Source: Cohnella laeviribosi DSM 21336 (GTDB taxonomy: Bacteria > Bacillota > Bacilli > Paenibacillales > Paenibacillaceae). From it: 64,000 bases of DNA. Under the pieces are notes generated by a model that saw nothing but the letters and a program-made list of their open reading frames with translations, ran no database searches and was not told the DNA's origin. Location: positions 75,199 through 139,198 of the forward strand of contig NZ_KB899814.1 in the NCBI RefSeq assembly GCF_000378425.1, given 5' to 3'. The position numbers were made by a program, and so were the translations under genes. Of the stretch, positions 35,016 through 42,362 are shown piece by piece. Position 1 is the stretch's first letter. Each line of letters opens with the position of its first letter.

Positions 35016-35314
35016 CTCTTGCGAATATGATCTTCGAGCGCAGACAGATCCCTGTATTGATCCTCAAGCTGATGGCCTTCTTGCTTCAGCTTGGCCAGCT
35101 TTTCGGCAATCGCATGATCCAGTTCCCGGTACGGAACGCCGAGTCTGCGTCCCAGAATATACCCGCTGGCGATCAATCCGGCCAAACTGTCCGAAATGCG
35201 CAAAGCGCTTCCGTCCCACATCGCTTTGAACAAGCGGGAAACCTGATCGAGCAACTCCGTCTTCAGCCATTCGATAAGCTTGGCTCGCGTGGCGACATCC
35301 AGTTCGCGTTCCAT
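35012..35314 (-). CDS. MazG-like family protein
   Basis: A 100-residue helical protein: LIEWLKTELLDQVSRLFKAM, LAGLIASGYILGRRLG, LDHAIAEKL. It resembles the short MazG-like proteins of Bacillales, relatives of all-alpha NTP pyrophosphatases. The full acidic EExxE metal motif is not obvious, so activity is uncertain. It is the first gene of the yybS-gdpP-rplI-dnaB transcript. Confidence 0.7.
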   Translation of the reverse strand: MERELDVATRAKLIEWLKTELLDQVSRLFKAMWDGSALRISDSLAGLIASGYILGRRLGVPYRELDHAIAEKLAKLKQEGHQLEDQYRDLSALEDHIRKR

Positions 35315-35464
35315 CGCCTAAACCCGTCCCTTCTTCGGATCCTTAATCGTCCAAACTTCGGGTGTCTGACCGTAAAAGCTGCAATCTTCATTATAGCATA
35401 AAATGAGCGGCCACCAAGCATTCTCCGATGCGCCGGGCGCCGCCGTAAGGCTCCTCAAATGCGC

Positions 35465-35494
35465 AAATAACGGCCACCCGAGTGACCGTTATTT
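35465..35494. terminator. Hairpin after the CBS-domain gene
   Basis: AAATAACGGCCAC and GTGACCGTTATTT form a 13-pair stem with one mismatch around CCGA. Only a short T stretch follows on either strand, so it is a plausible but weak bidirectional terminator. Confidence 0.6.
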
Positions 35495-35527
35495 CGTTCA
35501 AATCTGGGCCCTTAAGCACGGCCCCGA

Positions 35528-35968
35528 TCAATGTTTTCGCTGCAAGCTCTCGGCGTTCCGGTTCGGCGCCAGCATCAGCCGCTCGCAATAATCGATAATG
35601 TCGCTGCGCCGGACGATGCCGATAAACCGGCTCATGTCGTCCACAACCGGCACGAAGTTCTGGGTTTTGGCCAGGGAGATCAAATCTTCCATATTGGCAT
35701 CGATCCGGACGGGAAATACGTTCCGGCGGAATTCGATTTCGGATAACTGAACGCGGTGCGCGGTATCGAAACGGACGTCGGGGTTGTTTTTAAAGTACCA
35801 AAGCAGATCTCCCTCGGTCACCGTGCCGACGTATTCGCCGTTCTCGCCGAGGACGGGGACCGCGGTATAGCAGTGGCGCTCCATCCGCTCGAGCGTCTGC
35901 CTCAAGGTCGCGGTGACCGGCAGACAGACAACCTCCTGCTTCGGCAGAAGAAAAAAAGCGATGTTCAT
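35528..35968 (-). CDS. Two-CBS-domain protein
   Basis: A 146-residue protein made of a tandem CBS pair: EVVCLPVTATLRQTLERMER to YVGTVTEGDLLWYF, and IDANMEDLISLAKTQNFVPV to FIGIVRRSDIIDYCE. CBS pairs sense adenine nucleotides; stand-alone versions in Bacillales (YkuL-like) have been linked to c-di-AMP or nucleotide sensing. The target is not apparent. It is a single gene between two hairpins. Confidence 0.85.
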   Translation of the reverse strand: MNIAFFLLPKQEVVCLPVTATLRQTLERMERHCYTAVPVLGENGEYVGTVTEGDLLWYFKNNPDVRFDTAHRVQLSEIEFRRNVFPVRIDANMEDLISLAKTQNFVPVVDDMSRFIGIVRRSDIIDYCERLMLAPNRNAESLQRKH

Positions 35969-36131
35969 CCTTTCCTCTCCCCTGTCGCGACGGTTTCAAA
36001 CAAAAGCGCCGAAGCCAACCTTGCTCCGGCCGTTTCATTATAACATGAGCGTGCGATGTCTCACCATGTTTCGCTCCGTGATTTTCGTTCGAGGCCCGAA
36101 GCCGCCAGTACCATGCAGGAATGGAAAAATC

Positions 36132-36170
36132 AAAAACCCCTCCGGAATGCGCAGAACATTCCGAAGGGGT
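36132..36170 (-). terminator. Terminator of rpsF-ssb-rpsR
   Basis: On the minus strand ACCCCTTCGGAATG and CATTCCGGAGGGGT (plus 36157-36170 and 36136-36149) pair with one G-U, followed by TTTTGATTTTT. About 15 bases after the rpsR stop. Confidence 0.92.
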
Positions 36171-36185
36171 CCGCATGATCGCCGA

Positions 36186-36515
36186 TTACTCGGTGGTGTA
36201 AGGCAGAAGCGCCATTTGGCGGGCGCGCTTAACCGCGACCGTCAGCATGCGTTGGTACTTCGCCTTCGTACCGGTTACGCGGCGGGGCAGGATTTTGCCG
36301 CGCTCGCTGATGAACTTGCGGAGCAAGTCCAGGTCTTTGTAATCGATGTGCGTGATTTTATTCACCGTGAAGTAGCACACTTTGCGGCGCTTGTTGCGGC
36401 CGCGGCGGAATTTGCGGGGTTCGCGTTGTTCGCGGCCTTCGCCTCCGGCAGCGCGATTTTCGCGGGGTGCGCGCTCTTCACGAGCAGCTTGTGCAGTTTG
36501 TTGTTGTTCGCTCAC
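36186..36515 (-). CDS. rpsR: Ribosomal protein bS18
   Basis: The core from [20 protein letters not shown] to [12 protein letters not shown] is a clear bS18. At 109 residues it is ~20-30 longer than usual because of an N-terminal, low-complexity tail of Gln, Glu, Arg, Ala and Gly ([20 protein letters not shown]). Extended S18 tails occur in this family of Bacillales, so it is probably real. Third gene of rpsF-ssb-rpsR, 21 bases after ssb. Confidence 0.95.
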   Translation of the reverse strand: MSEQQQTAQAAREERAPRENRAAGGEGREQREPRKFRRGRNKRRKVCYFTVNKITHIDYKDLDLLRKFISERGKILPRRVTGTKAKYQRMLTVAVKRARQMALLPYTTE

Positions 36516-36536
36516 GTTTTCTCCGTCCTTCCTGTC

Positions 36537-37049
36537 TTAGAATGGCAAATCATCGTCCGATATATCAATCGGCTTGCCGTCATCAGCAAACGGGTCACCG
36601 CTGTTGCCGCCGCGCGAACCGAAGCTCCCGCGGTTTCCGCCGCCATACCCGCCGTAAGTTCCCGATCCGGCTCCGAAATCGTCCCGTCCCTGTCCGCCGC
36701 TCTCGCGGTTCGGCGATTCGAGAAAACGGACGTTGTCCGCAATCACTTCCGTTACGTATACCCGGCGGCCTTCGTTGTTTTCGTAGTTGCGCACTTGAAT
36801 GCGCCCTTCCACGGCGGCCAGACGGCCCTTCCGAAGGTAATTCGCGCAGGTTTCGGCCAGTTGGCGCCACGTTACGATCGGGATGAAATCCGCTTCGCGT
36901 TCTCCCTGATCGCGGGAAAACGGGCGGTCAACCGCAAGCGTAAATTGGGCAACGGCCACGCCCGAAGGCGTATAACGGAGTTCGGGATCCCTGGTCAGGC
37001 GTCCGATCAGAATGACCCGGTTCAACACGGTGGATTCCCCCCTACTCAT
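36537..37049 (-). CDS. ssb: Single-stranded DNA-binding protein
   Basis: A 170-residue SSB: OB fold from [20 protein letters not shown] to VRFLESPNR, then a glycine-rich flexible linker ([15 protein letters not shown]) and the acidic tip [10 protein letters not shown] that recruits replication partners. It coats single-stranded DNA at forks. It lies between rpsF and rpsR as in most Firmicutes. The open frame begins MSRGES, with the conserved part at MLNRV-like [10 protein letters not shown]; the true start could be a few codons in. Confidence 0.96.
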   Translation of the reverse strand: MSRGESTVLNRVILIGRLTRDPELRYTPSGVAVAQFTLAVDRPFSRDQGEREADFIPIVTWRQLAETCANYLRKGRLAAVEGRIQVRNYENNEGRRVYVTEVIADNVRFLESPNRESGGQGRDDFGAGSGTYGGYGGGNRGSFGSRGGNSGDPFADDGKPIDISDDDLPF

Positions 37050-37093
37050 GACGGCTCAGGCGGGTTGCCGCCAGGCTGTCGTGCAGTGTTCAA

Positions 37094-37384
37094 TCAAGCA
37101 ACGACGTCTTTGACAATGATGTGGCGAATGACTTCGTCCGTAATCTTCAGGACGCGTTCCAGTTCGGCCACAACCGAAGCAGGCGCCGAAAACTGAACCA
37201 GCACATACGTGCCTTCGCGGTACTTCTTGATCTCGTAAGCGAGGCGCTGCTTCTTCGGCGCTTCCGCTTTCAGGATCTCGCCGCCGCCGCTCGTGATGAT
37301 GCTTTGGAATTTCTCCGTGACAGCAGGAACGGCTTCTTGGTCCACGTCCGGGCGGATGATGTACATCAACTCGTATTTGCGCAT
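37094..37384 (-). CDS. rpsF: Ribosomal protein bS6
   Basis: A 96-residue small-subunit protein: RKYELMYIIRPDVDQEAVPA, KKQRLAYEIKKYREGTYVLV and VLKITDEVIRHIIVK, all characteristic of bS6, which forms a dimer with bS18. AAAGGAGG ten bases upstream marks ATG 37384. First gene of the rpsF-ssb-rpsR operon; expression is often fed back by the S6:S18 complex binding the leader. Confidence 0.97.
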   Translation of the reverse strand: MRKYELMYIIRPDVDQEAVPAVTEKFQSIITSGGGEILKAEAPKKQRLAYEIKKYREGTYVLVQFSAPASVVAELERVLKITDEVIRHIIVKDVVA

Positions 37385-37420
37385 GTTCCTTCTACCTCCT
37401 TTTGGTCTTTGGCCCCCCGC

Positions 37421-37453
37421 TTGGCATACCGCGTTATGCGGCCGAGGAGCAAG
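37421..37453 (-). promoter_or_regulatory. Hairpin in the rpsF leader, possible S6:S18 element
   Basis: On the minus strand CTCCTCGGCCGCATAACGCG and the following GTATGCC form a small stem (GCAT/ATGC and GGC/GCC) with a CG-rich loop, about 40 bases before rpsF. The S6:S18 autoregulatory element sits at this place in Firmicutes. The match is by position and general shape only. Confidence 0.3.
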
Positions 37454-37628
37454 GAGTACACGATGGCTAAAACCGAAATCGCATACCTAATCAGAGTAAC
37501 ACAACACCGATAAAATCTCAAGAGATTGCTATAAACCCGAATGCGCAAGCTGCCGGCGGCCGGCTTGTTTCCGGACCCGAATAGGCTTGCCGCATTTGGC
37601 GGAACACTAACGGTCGGAGGTGAGCCCG

Positions 37629-37811
37629 ATGGGTGAATGGAGCGAATTCGAGCCCGGCGACCGCGCGCCCAACGAAGGCGTGTATATTGAAGTGGGCGAA
37701 GCGTCGTTTCATACCGGCATACAAAATCCGAAACGCGTGCATCTGAAAAAGGGCGAGCGGTTCCCCGATACCGCGAACAAAAACCGCAAGTGGAAAAGAT
37801 TCGAACGATGA
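37629..37811 (+). CDS. yjzC: YjzC family small protein
   Basis: A 60-residue protein: WSEFEPGDRAPNEGVYIEVG and VHLKKGERFPDTANKNRKW. This matches the YjzC family of Bacillales, of unknown function. GGAGGTGA is placed five bases before ATG 37629, so the GTG at 37620 is part of the ribosome-binding site. It reads plus, against the surrounding minus-strand genes. Confidence 0.85.
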   Translation: MGEWSEFEPGDRAPNEGVYIEVGEASFHTGIQNPKRVHLKKGERFPDTANKNRKWKRFER

Positions 37812-38331
37812 CGTCTTATGGGATTTCGTTATTTTTCACGGCGAAGGAATAAAGAAAATCGATTCGGGACACTCTAACTGTCGGCGACGAACAGAGAGGT
37901 GTGGTTCCATTGAACCCATTCAGGCAACAGCCGTCAACAGGCAAGCCGGAGGAAAGCTCGTACCAAACGGAGTAGGACGGGAGTGTTGCGCCAAAGACAC
38001 GTTCTAGGCAACACCTAAGCCCTAAAGGGCCCTGCAATCCGAATCGCTGGTGAACGACCGGGCTCAAACGGCTGCGCATCTCAAAGGACGCACAGCCGCT
38101 TATGCCAAAACCGTCCGGTTCGTTCCGGATGTCGCGGTCTTCACGAAAAGGCAACGTTTCGGCAACGGCTTCAACATCAATCGTCGCCCGAAGGGCCCCT
38201 TAACGGGGTCCTTTGTCATTTAAGCAAAAAACAACCGCCCCGGCGGATCGGAAGCGGCTCTCTTCGTCGATGTCGATATGGAAAATAAAAAACAGCTCGT
38301 GTCGAGCCGCATTTCTCCTGATGATCGTCGG
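37812..38331. other. Long intergenic region, no gene recognised
   Basis: About 520 bases between yjzC and tRNA-Ser. Two short frames (21 codons at about 37911 with a GAGAGG site, and 57 codons from GTG 38050) have no recognisable product. Inverted repeats such as GGCTGCG/CGCACAGCC (about 38070-38098) and a terminator-like hairpin at 38191 suggest the yjzC transcript could extend here as a long 3' UTR or a small RNA. Confidence 0.35.
38191..38213 (+). terminator. Probable terminator of the yjzC transcript
   Basis: AAGGGCCCC and GGGGTCCTT pair (one G-U) around TTAAC; TGTCATTT follows, so the T run is weak. Confidence 0.5.
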
Positions 38332-38422
38332 TGGCGGAGAGGGTGGGATTCGAACCCACGCACGCCTTGCGACGCCTAGTTGATTTCGAGTCAACCCCCT
38401 TGGACCACTTGGGTACCTCTCC
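38332..38422 (-). tRNA. tRNA-Ser (anticodon CGA)
   Basis: The minus strand reads GGAGAGGTACCCAAGTGGTC at the 5' end and CCCACCCTCTCCGCCA at the 3' end, giving a 7-pair acceptor stem, discriminator G and an encoded CCA. The anticodon arm GTTGA-CTCGAAA-TCAAC carries CGA for UCG codons, and the long variable arm TAGGCGTCGCAAGGCGT is the class II feature of serine tRNAs. GTTCGAATC is the T loop. Confidence 0.96.
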
Positions 38423-38475
38423 GCAACAGGAGTTATCATATCATATTCTTGTCCGTCTTGCAACTGTTTTCGCGG

Positions 38476-38697
38476 CTATTTTTCCGTTTCCGCCGCCGTT
38501 TCGCCGCCGCCCGAGCGGAGCACTTTTTTCATACTTTTCTCAAATTTGGCACGGGGTAGCAAAATGCTGTGCTTGCACTTCACGCACTTGATCCGGATAT
38601 CCATCCCCATGCGAATAATTTCCATTTCGTTCGCCCCGCATGGATGCGGCTTTTTCATCTGAACGACATCGCCGAGCTGAAATACTTTTTTATCCAT
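38476..38697 (-). CDS. DUF951 family protein (YyzM-like)
   Basis: A 73-residue protein: FQLGDVVQMKKPHPCG, then ANEMEIIRMGMDIRIKCVKC. The HPCG and CVKC elements fit a small zinc-binding fold typical of DUF951. Known in Bacillales as YyzM next to yyaE/ychF; no function established. Its start codon directly abuts the mscS-like stop, so they are co-transcribed. Confidence 0.9.
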   Translation of the reverse strand: MDKKVFQLGDVVQMKKPHPCGANEMEIIRMGMDIRIKCVKCKHSILLPRAKFEKSMKKVLRSGGGETAAETEK

Positions 38698-39594
38698 TTA
38701 CCCCACCACCCGTTCGCTTGCCTCGCGCGAAAAATAACGCGGATTTTCCGCCGCCTCGAACGCTTTTTTCAATTCGGCGTTAAGCCGTCTGGAGACGGAG
38801 CCTTGCGTGTTCGGTTTGCATACGGCCGTAATCCGCAGGACAACATCGCTTGCGCCCATCGATTGAACGCCCAGCAGCTCCGGCTTGCCGATGACGTTCG
38901 GGTCTTCAAAGCGGTTGAGGACGCTGCGGATCGTGTCCGTCGCCTCATCCAGCGAATCGGTGGCCGCAACCGAAAAATCGACGACGGCCAGCGATTCGTG
39001 AACCGAATAATTGGTTACATCCACAATCGATCCGTTCGGAATGATATGCACTTCGCCCGTCCAGTTGCGGATTCTCGTCGAACGCAGGCCTATCATTTCC
39101 ACGGTGCCCTTGAATTTTCCCGTTTCGATCACGTCGCCTACGGAAAAATGATCCTCCAAAATGATGAAGAAGCCGGATATGATGTCCTTCACCAGACTCT
39201 GCGCTCCAAAGCCGATCGCAAGCCCGACGACCCCGGCCCCCGCAAGCAGCGGTCCGAGACTGATATGGAATTCGCTCAAAATAAGCAGAATCACAATGAA
39301 GTTGATGGCGTAGCCGGCCGTGTTTTTGAGCAGCTTGCCTACGGTTTGCACGCGCCGCGTGCGGATTTTCAGCCGCTTGGCGGAGCGCGCGTGCGTAAAC
39401 TGGTCGATGATCCGGTTGACCATAATGCGGGCGATCCGGCTGATCACCAGAATCATCACGATTCGCAGCAGCACTTCCAATGCCGCCATCCACATCGAGG
39501 TATCGGTGACCGTCGCCCAGATGCCTTCCACGAATTGCTGCCAAAGACCGGTGTTGTCCGCCAGCGTCTGTTCCCAATCATTTGCCGCAGTCAT
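38698..39594 (-). CDS. MscS-type mechanosensitive channel
   Basis: A 298-residue membrane protein with three helices (about 33-55, 82-102 and 106-128; the last carries GAGVVGLAIGFGAQSLVKDI, the pore helix) followed by the beta domain FFIILEDHFSVGDVIE and a C-terminal mixed domain. This is the MscS fold of YkuT/YhdY-like channels that release solutes on hypo-osmotic shock. It starts 18 bases after DUF3343 and abuts DUF951. Confidence 0.92.
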   Translation of the reverse strand: MTAANDWEQTLADNTGLWQQFVEGIWATVTDTSMWMAALEVLLRIVMILVISRIARIMVNRIIDQFTHARSAKRLKIRTRRVQTVGKLLKNTAGYAINFIVILLILSEFHISLGPLLAGAGVVGLAIGFGAQSLVKDIISGFFIILEDHFSVGDVIETGKFKGTVEMIGLRSTRIRNWTGEVHIIPNGSIVDVTNYSVHESLAVVDFSVAATDSLDEATDTIRSVLNRFEDPNVIGKPELLGVQSMGASDVVLRITAVCKPNTQGSVSRRLNAELKKAFEAAENPRYFSREASERVVG

Positions 39595-39612
39595 CGATCG
39601 ATCCCTCCGCTC

Positions 39613-39861
39613 CTACATGATTTGTTCGTAACCGCCCTCCGCTGCGGGACGGAATAGCCCCCGGATTTCCACCTGCTCGTTTACGATCACTTGCCGGACC
39701 GTATCCAGCGCCTCTTCGGAAAATTCGATGGACAAGGCGCAGCCGGCCGTAATCTCTTTCGGCGTGGGACGGATATCTATCTCCACGTCGGCGTATTCCA
39801 GCAGCATCTCCGCTCTCAGCGCCTGCTGAGTGGAATCGAATGCGATCAAGATCGGATTCAT
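39613..39861 (-). CDS. DUF3343 protein, putative Se/S carrier
   Basis: An 82-residue protein: ILIAFDSTQQALRAEMLLEY and DIRPTPKEITAGCALSIEFS. The P-T-P-x-x-I-x-x-G-C-A-L motif with its single Cys is the signature of DUF3343, proposed as a small sulfur or selenium carrier. ATG 39861 is chosen because the family begins there; AAAGGTG is 12 bases upstream. It leads a three-gene operon with the channel and DUF951. A cysteine-desulfurase-like gene of the type usually found beside DUF3343 lies 1.2 kb to the right. Confidence 0.82.
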   Translation of the reverse strand: MNPILIAFDSTQQALRAEMLLEYADVEIDIRPTPKEITAGCALSIEFSEEALDTVRQVIVNEQVEIRGLFRPAAEGGYEQIM

Positions 39862-39911
39862 AGCGTTTCGGCACCTTTCTCCTATTAATCGCTCGCCGGC
39901 TTTTCCAATGA

Positions 39912-39940
39912 GTATAAAAGCATGGCTGCGTCCATATACT
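39912..39940 (+). promoter_or_regulatory. Sigma-E-like promoter of yyaC
   Basis: GTATAAA (39912-39918) and CATATACT (39933-39940) are 14 bases apart and resemble mother-cell sigma-E elements. The start would fall ~25 bases before yyaC. Forespore sigma-F elements are an alternative I cannot exclude. Confidence 0.45.
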
Positions 39941-39974
39941 AATAACAACTTATGGGAGGAGGCGAAGCAGACGA

Positions 39975-40592
39975 ATGAACGGCGCTTGGGAGAAGCGGCA
40001 GCATTCAACGGTTGATCCGGCTGCGCTCTCTTTAAAAATCCATTACCACGACCCTACCGTTCTTCGCAAGCTGACGGAACGGATAGGAAGCCAATTGAAG
40101 CAACTGCCGCCGGACAGGCCTATCGCCGTCGTCTGCGTCGGCACAGACCGCTCGACGGGCGATTCCCTCGGCCCTCTTGTCGGCAGTCTGCTTTCTCGGG
40201 AACCGAACCCCAAATTCGAATTGTACGGCACCTTGGACGAACCCGTCCATGCCATGAACTTGAACGACACGCTGCTTCGCATCAAGGGCGCTTCCCGCAA
40301 TCCGTTTGTCATTGCCGTGGATGCATGTCTCGGACAAGTTTCCAGCGTCGGCTGCATTCAGTTCGGATTAGGTCCCGTTCACCCCGGAGCGGGCGTCAAC
40401 AAAGAGCTTCCTCCCGTCGGCGATATTCATATCACCGGCATCGTGAACGTCGGCGGCTTTATGGAGTACTTCGTGCTGCAGAACACCCGTCTGAACCTGG
40501 TGATGAAGATGTCCGACGTGATCGCCCAGAGCATTCTGGACTCGATCCGCTCAGCGAGAACGGAATCTATTCCTTTTGCATTGCCTGAATGA
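39975..40592 (+). CDS. yyaC: Sporulation protease-like protein YyaC
   Basis: A 205-residue protein: PIAVVCVGTDRSTGDSLGPL, YGTLDEPVHAMNL, FVIAVDACLGQ and NVGGFMEYFVLQNTRLNLVM. This is the YyaC family, structurally related to germination protease GPR and hydrogenase-maturation proteases, present only in spore formers. The Asp-rich motifs (TDRSTGDSLGP, DACLG) match the family's active-site region. GGGAGGAGG lies ~14 bases upstream of ATG 39975. It is convergent with the DUF4446 gene and overlaps its 3' end by 26 bases. Confidence 0.93.
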   Translation: MNGAWEKRQHSTVDPAALSLKIHYHDPTVLRKLTERIGSQLKQLPPDRPIAVVCVGTDRSTGDSLGPLVGSLLSREPNPKFELYGTLDEPVHAMNLNDTLLRIKGASRNPFVIAVDACLGQVSSVGCIQFGLGPVHPGAGVNKELPPVGDIHITGIVNVGGFMEYFVLQNTRLNLVMKMSDVIAQSILDSIRSARTESIPFALPE

Positions 40593-41058
40593 TAGCGGTT
40601 TTCTCTTCCGGTGTAAGCATGTACGCCGATTGGCCTTTGTCGAGCGGCTTGGCATACAAAAAAGCCTGATCTCGGCTGTGAATGCCCGTAATGACAACGC
40701 CGTCCTGCTGATCGTTGACAATCGCCACGGAGAAGCTCAAATCGCTGCCCGTATCCGAAAACGCATTGAACCGATGAACGCCGACCTGCCCCTTGAGCGA
40801 GGCCAGGCGTTTGTCTTGTTTGGCCAGGCGATCGTTCAGTTCGTCCTGACGCTGCCGGACATCGCTCACTTGCCGATGCAGCAATTCAAGCACGTCTTCC
40901 AACGCCGGCACGCCCGTCTCTCCCACAAGCTGGCGATGCGCTTTCCGCAGCTTGCGAACCTTGCTTCCCAGCACGATCAAGCCGATCAGCGCAACGACGG
41001 ACAACAGGCCTTCCAATGCCACAATACCCAACCAAAACTCCTCATCCAGCCCGAACAT
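40567..41058 (-). CDS. DUF4446 family protein
   Basis: A 163-residue protein with one N-terminal helix (about 10-31, IVALEGLLSVVALIGLIVLG), a coiled-coil segment (RKAHRQLVGETG to DKRLASLKGQ) and a C-terminal domain that starts VGVHRFNAFSDTGSDLSFSV and contains VVITGIHSRDQAFLYAKP. The latter is the DUF4446 core, unknown in function but frequent beside yyaC and parB. GGGGGAGA precedes ATG 41058. The 3' end overlaps yyaC on the opposite strand. Confidence 0.88.
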   Translation of the reverse strand: MFGLDEEFWLGIVALEGLLSVVALIGLIVLGSKVRKLRKAHRQLVGETGVPALEDVLELLHRQVSDVRQRQDELNDRLAKQDKRLASLKGQVGVHRFNAFSDTGSDLSFSVAIVNDQQDGVVITGIHSRDQAFLYAKPLDKGQSAYMLTPEEKTAIIQAMQKE

Positions 41059-41097
41059 GCTTGTCTCCCCCATGCTATCCAATCGATGTAGATGTAT

Positions 41098-42264
41098 TTA
41101 TTTGTTTCGCAGCATGACCGATATTTGGTTTACCGCATCGACCAAGGATACGATTTCCGATTCGGTCGTGAAATATCCCGGGCTGGCGCGAACGGCCCCC
41201 GTTTCCAGCGTCCCGGCGCTCTCATGCCCCAGCGGCGTGCAATGGAATCCGGCACGGACGGCGATGCCGAATTGCCGGTCCAGCAGAAACGCGACTTCGG
41301 ACGGGTCCGCTCCTTCCAGCAGAAACGAGACGATCGCCGTCCTCTCCGTATGGATATCCGGCCCGAGCAACGTCACGCCGGGAACCGATTGCAGCCCCTC
41401 CATCAACTGCCGCGTCAGCGCAAGCTCGCGGGCATGAATGCGGGCTGTCGTCTCCTCAAGCACGAACCGGACCCCTGCGGCAAGCCCCGCGATTCCGACC
41501 GTATTCGGCGTGCCGGCCTCATACCGGTCCGGGCGGACCGCCGGCTGCTCCGGAGATTCGGAGCGGCTGCCCGTTCCGCCTTGCATAAGCGGCTCCAGAT
41601 CCAGCTCGGGGTGAATGTACAGCCCCCCGGTCCCCTGCGGCCCCAAGAGCCCTTTATGGCCCGGAAAAGCAAGCAGATCGATCCCCATCGCCCCCACGTC
41701 GATTTCCAGCACGCCGGCGCTTTGCGCGGCATCGACGAGCAGCTTCGCCCCATGCTTGCGCGCGATTGCGCCGATTTCGCCGATCGGCAAAATCGTGCCG
41801 AACAGGTTCGAACTGTGTCCGGCGACAATCAGCCGGGTATCCGGCCGAACCGCATCGCGCAGCTTGTTAAGGTCCAGAACCCCCCGCGCATCGGTGGCGA
41901 CGTACGTCACCTTGATTCCCAGCTTTCGTTTCAACGCTTCCAGCGGCCTGCGCACGGAATTGTGCTCGACCGACGTCGTCACGACATGGTCGCCCGGCCG
42001 GAGCATTCCGGTCAGCGCCATGTTCAGGGCATGCGTCGTATTCAACGTAAACGCGATATCGTTCGGATTCGCGATACGAAACAGCTTCGCGAGCGCCTTG
42101 CGTCCCTCGAACAGAACCCTGCTCGCCCGCACCGACATCTCGTGGCCTCCCCTTCCCGGGTTGGCGGCGGCTTCTCTCATGCTCCGTTCCATCGCTTCCA
42201 TGACCTGCGGCGGCTTTGGCCAGGAGGTGGCTGCGTTGTCCATATAAATGATCGGTTTATCCAT
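41098..42264 (-). CDS. Cysteine desulfurase-like class V aminotransferase
   Basis: A 388-residue PLP enzyme: IYMDNAATSWPKPPQVMEAM, SVEHNSVRRPL, VDAAQSAGVLEIDV, PLP lysine in FPGHKGLLGPQG, and a putative catalytic Cys in RAGFHCTPLGHE. The closing GAVRASPGYFTTESEI is typical. It belongs to the subgroup that in many Firmicutes sits beside DUF3343 and YedF-like sulfur or selenium carriers, not to the iron-sulfur desulfurase SufS. AAGGGGAAT before ATG 42264 sets the start. Substrate (Cys or selenocysteine) is inferred. Confidence 0.85.
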   Translation of the reverse strand: MDKPIIYMDNAATSWPKPPQVMEAMERSMREAAANPGRGGHEMSVRASRVLFEGRKALAKLFRIANPNDIAFTLNTTHALNMALTGMLRPGDHVVTTSVEHNSVRRPLEALKRKLGIKVTYVATDARGVLDLNKLRDAVRPDTRLIVAGHSSNLFGTILPIGEIGAIARKHGAKLLVDAAQSAGVLEIDVGAMGIDLLAFPGHKGLLGPQGTGGLYIHPELDLEPLMQGGTGSRSESPEQPAVRPDRYEAGTPNTVGIAGLAAGVRFVLEETTARIHARELALTRQLMEGLQSVPGVTLLGPDIHTERTAIVSFLLEGADPSEVAFLLDRQFGIAVRAGFHCTPLGHESAGTLETGAVRASPGYFTTESEIVSLVDAVNQISVMLRNK

Positions 42265-42300
42265 TTTATTCCCCTTCATCGTCATCCTGACGCAAGGATA

Positions 42301-42349
42301 GCATACCTCAGTTTAATCTTTCGGAGGAAAGATTACAACTTGGGTATGC
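42301..42349. repeat. Strong two-stem dyad after parB
   Basis: GCATACC (42301-42307) pairs with GGTATGC (42343-42349), and inside it TAATCTTTC (42314-42322) pairs perfectly with GAAAGATTA (42327-42335) around GGAG. No T run follows on either strand. It could stabilise or process the parB 3' end or bind a protein. Confidence 0.6.
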
Positions 42350-42362
42350 CATCCGATTGTCA

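Noticed and set aside
35391..35588. 65-codon minus frame between the MazG-like and CBS genes
   Set aside because: Contains the hairpin at 35465-35494 and runs into the CBS gene end; no ribosome-binding site.
37816..38154. 112-codon minus-strand ORF after yjzC
   Set aside because: TTG start without a ribosome-binding site, no domain, and composition unlike neighbouring genes.
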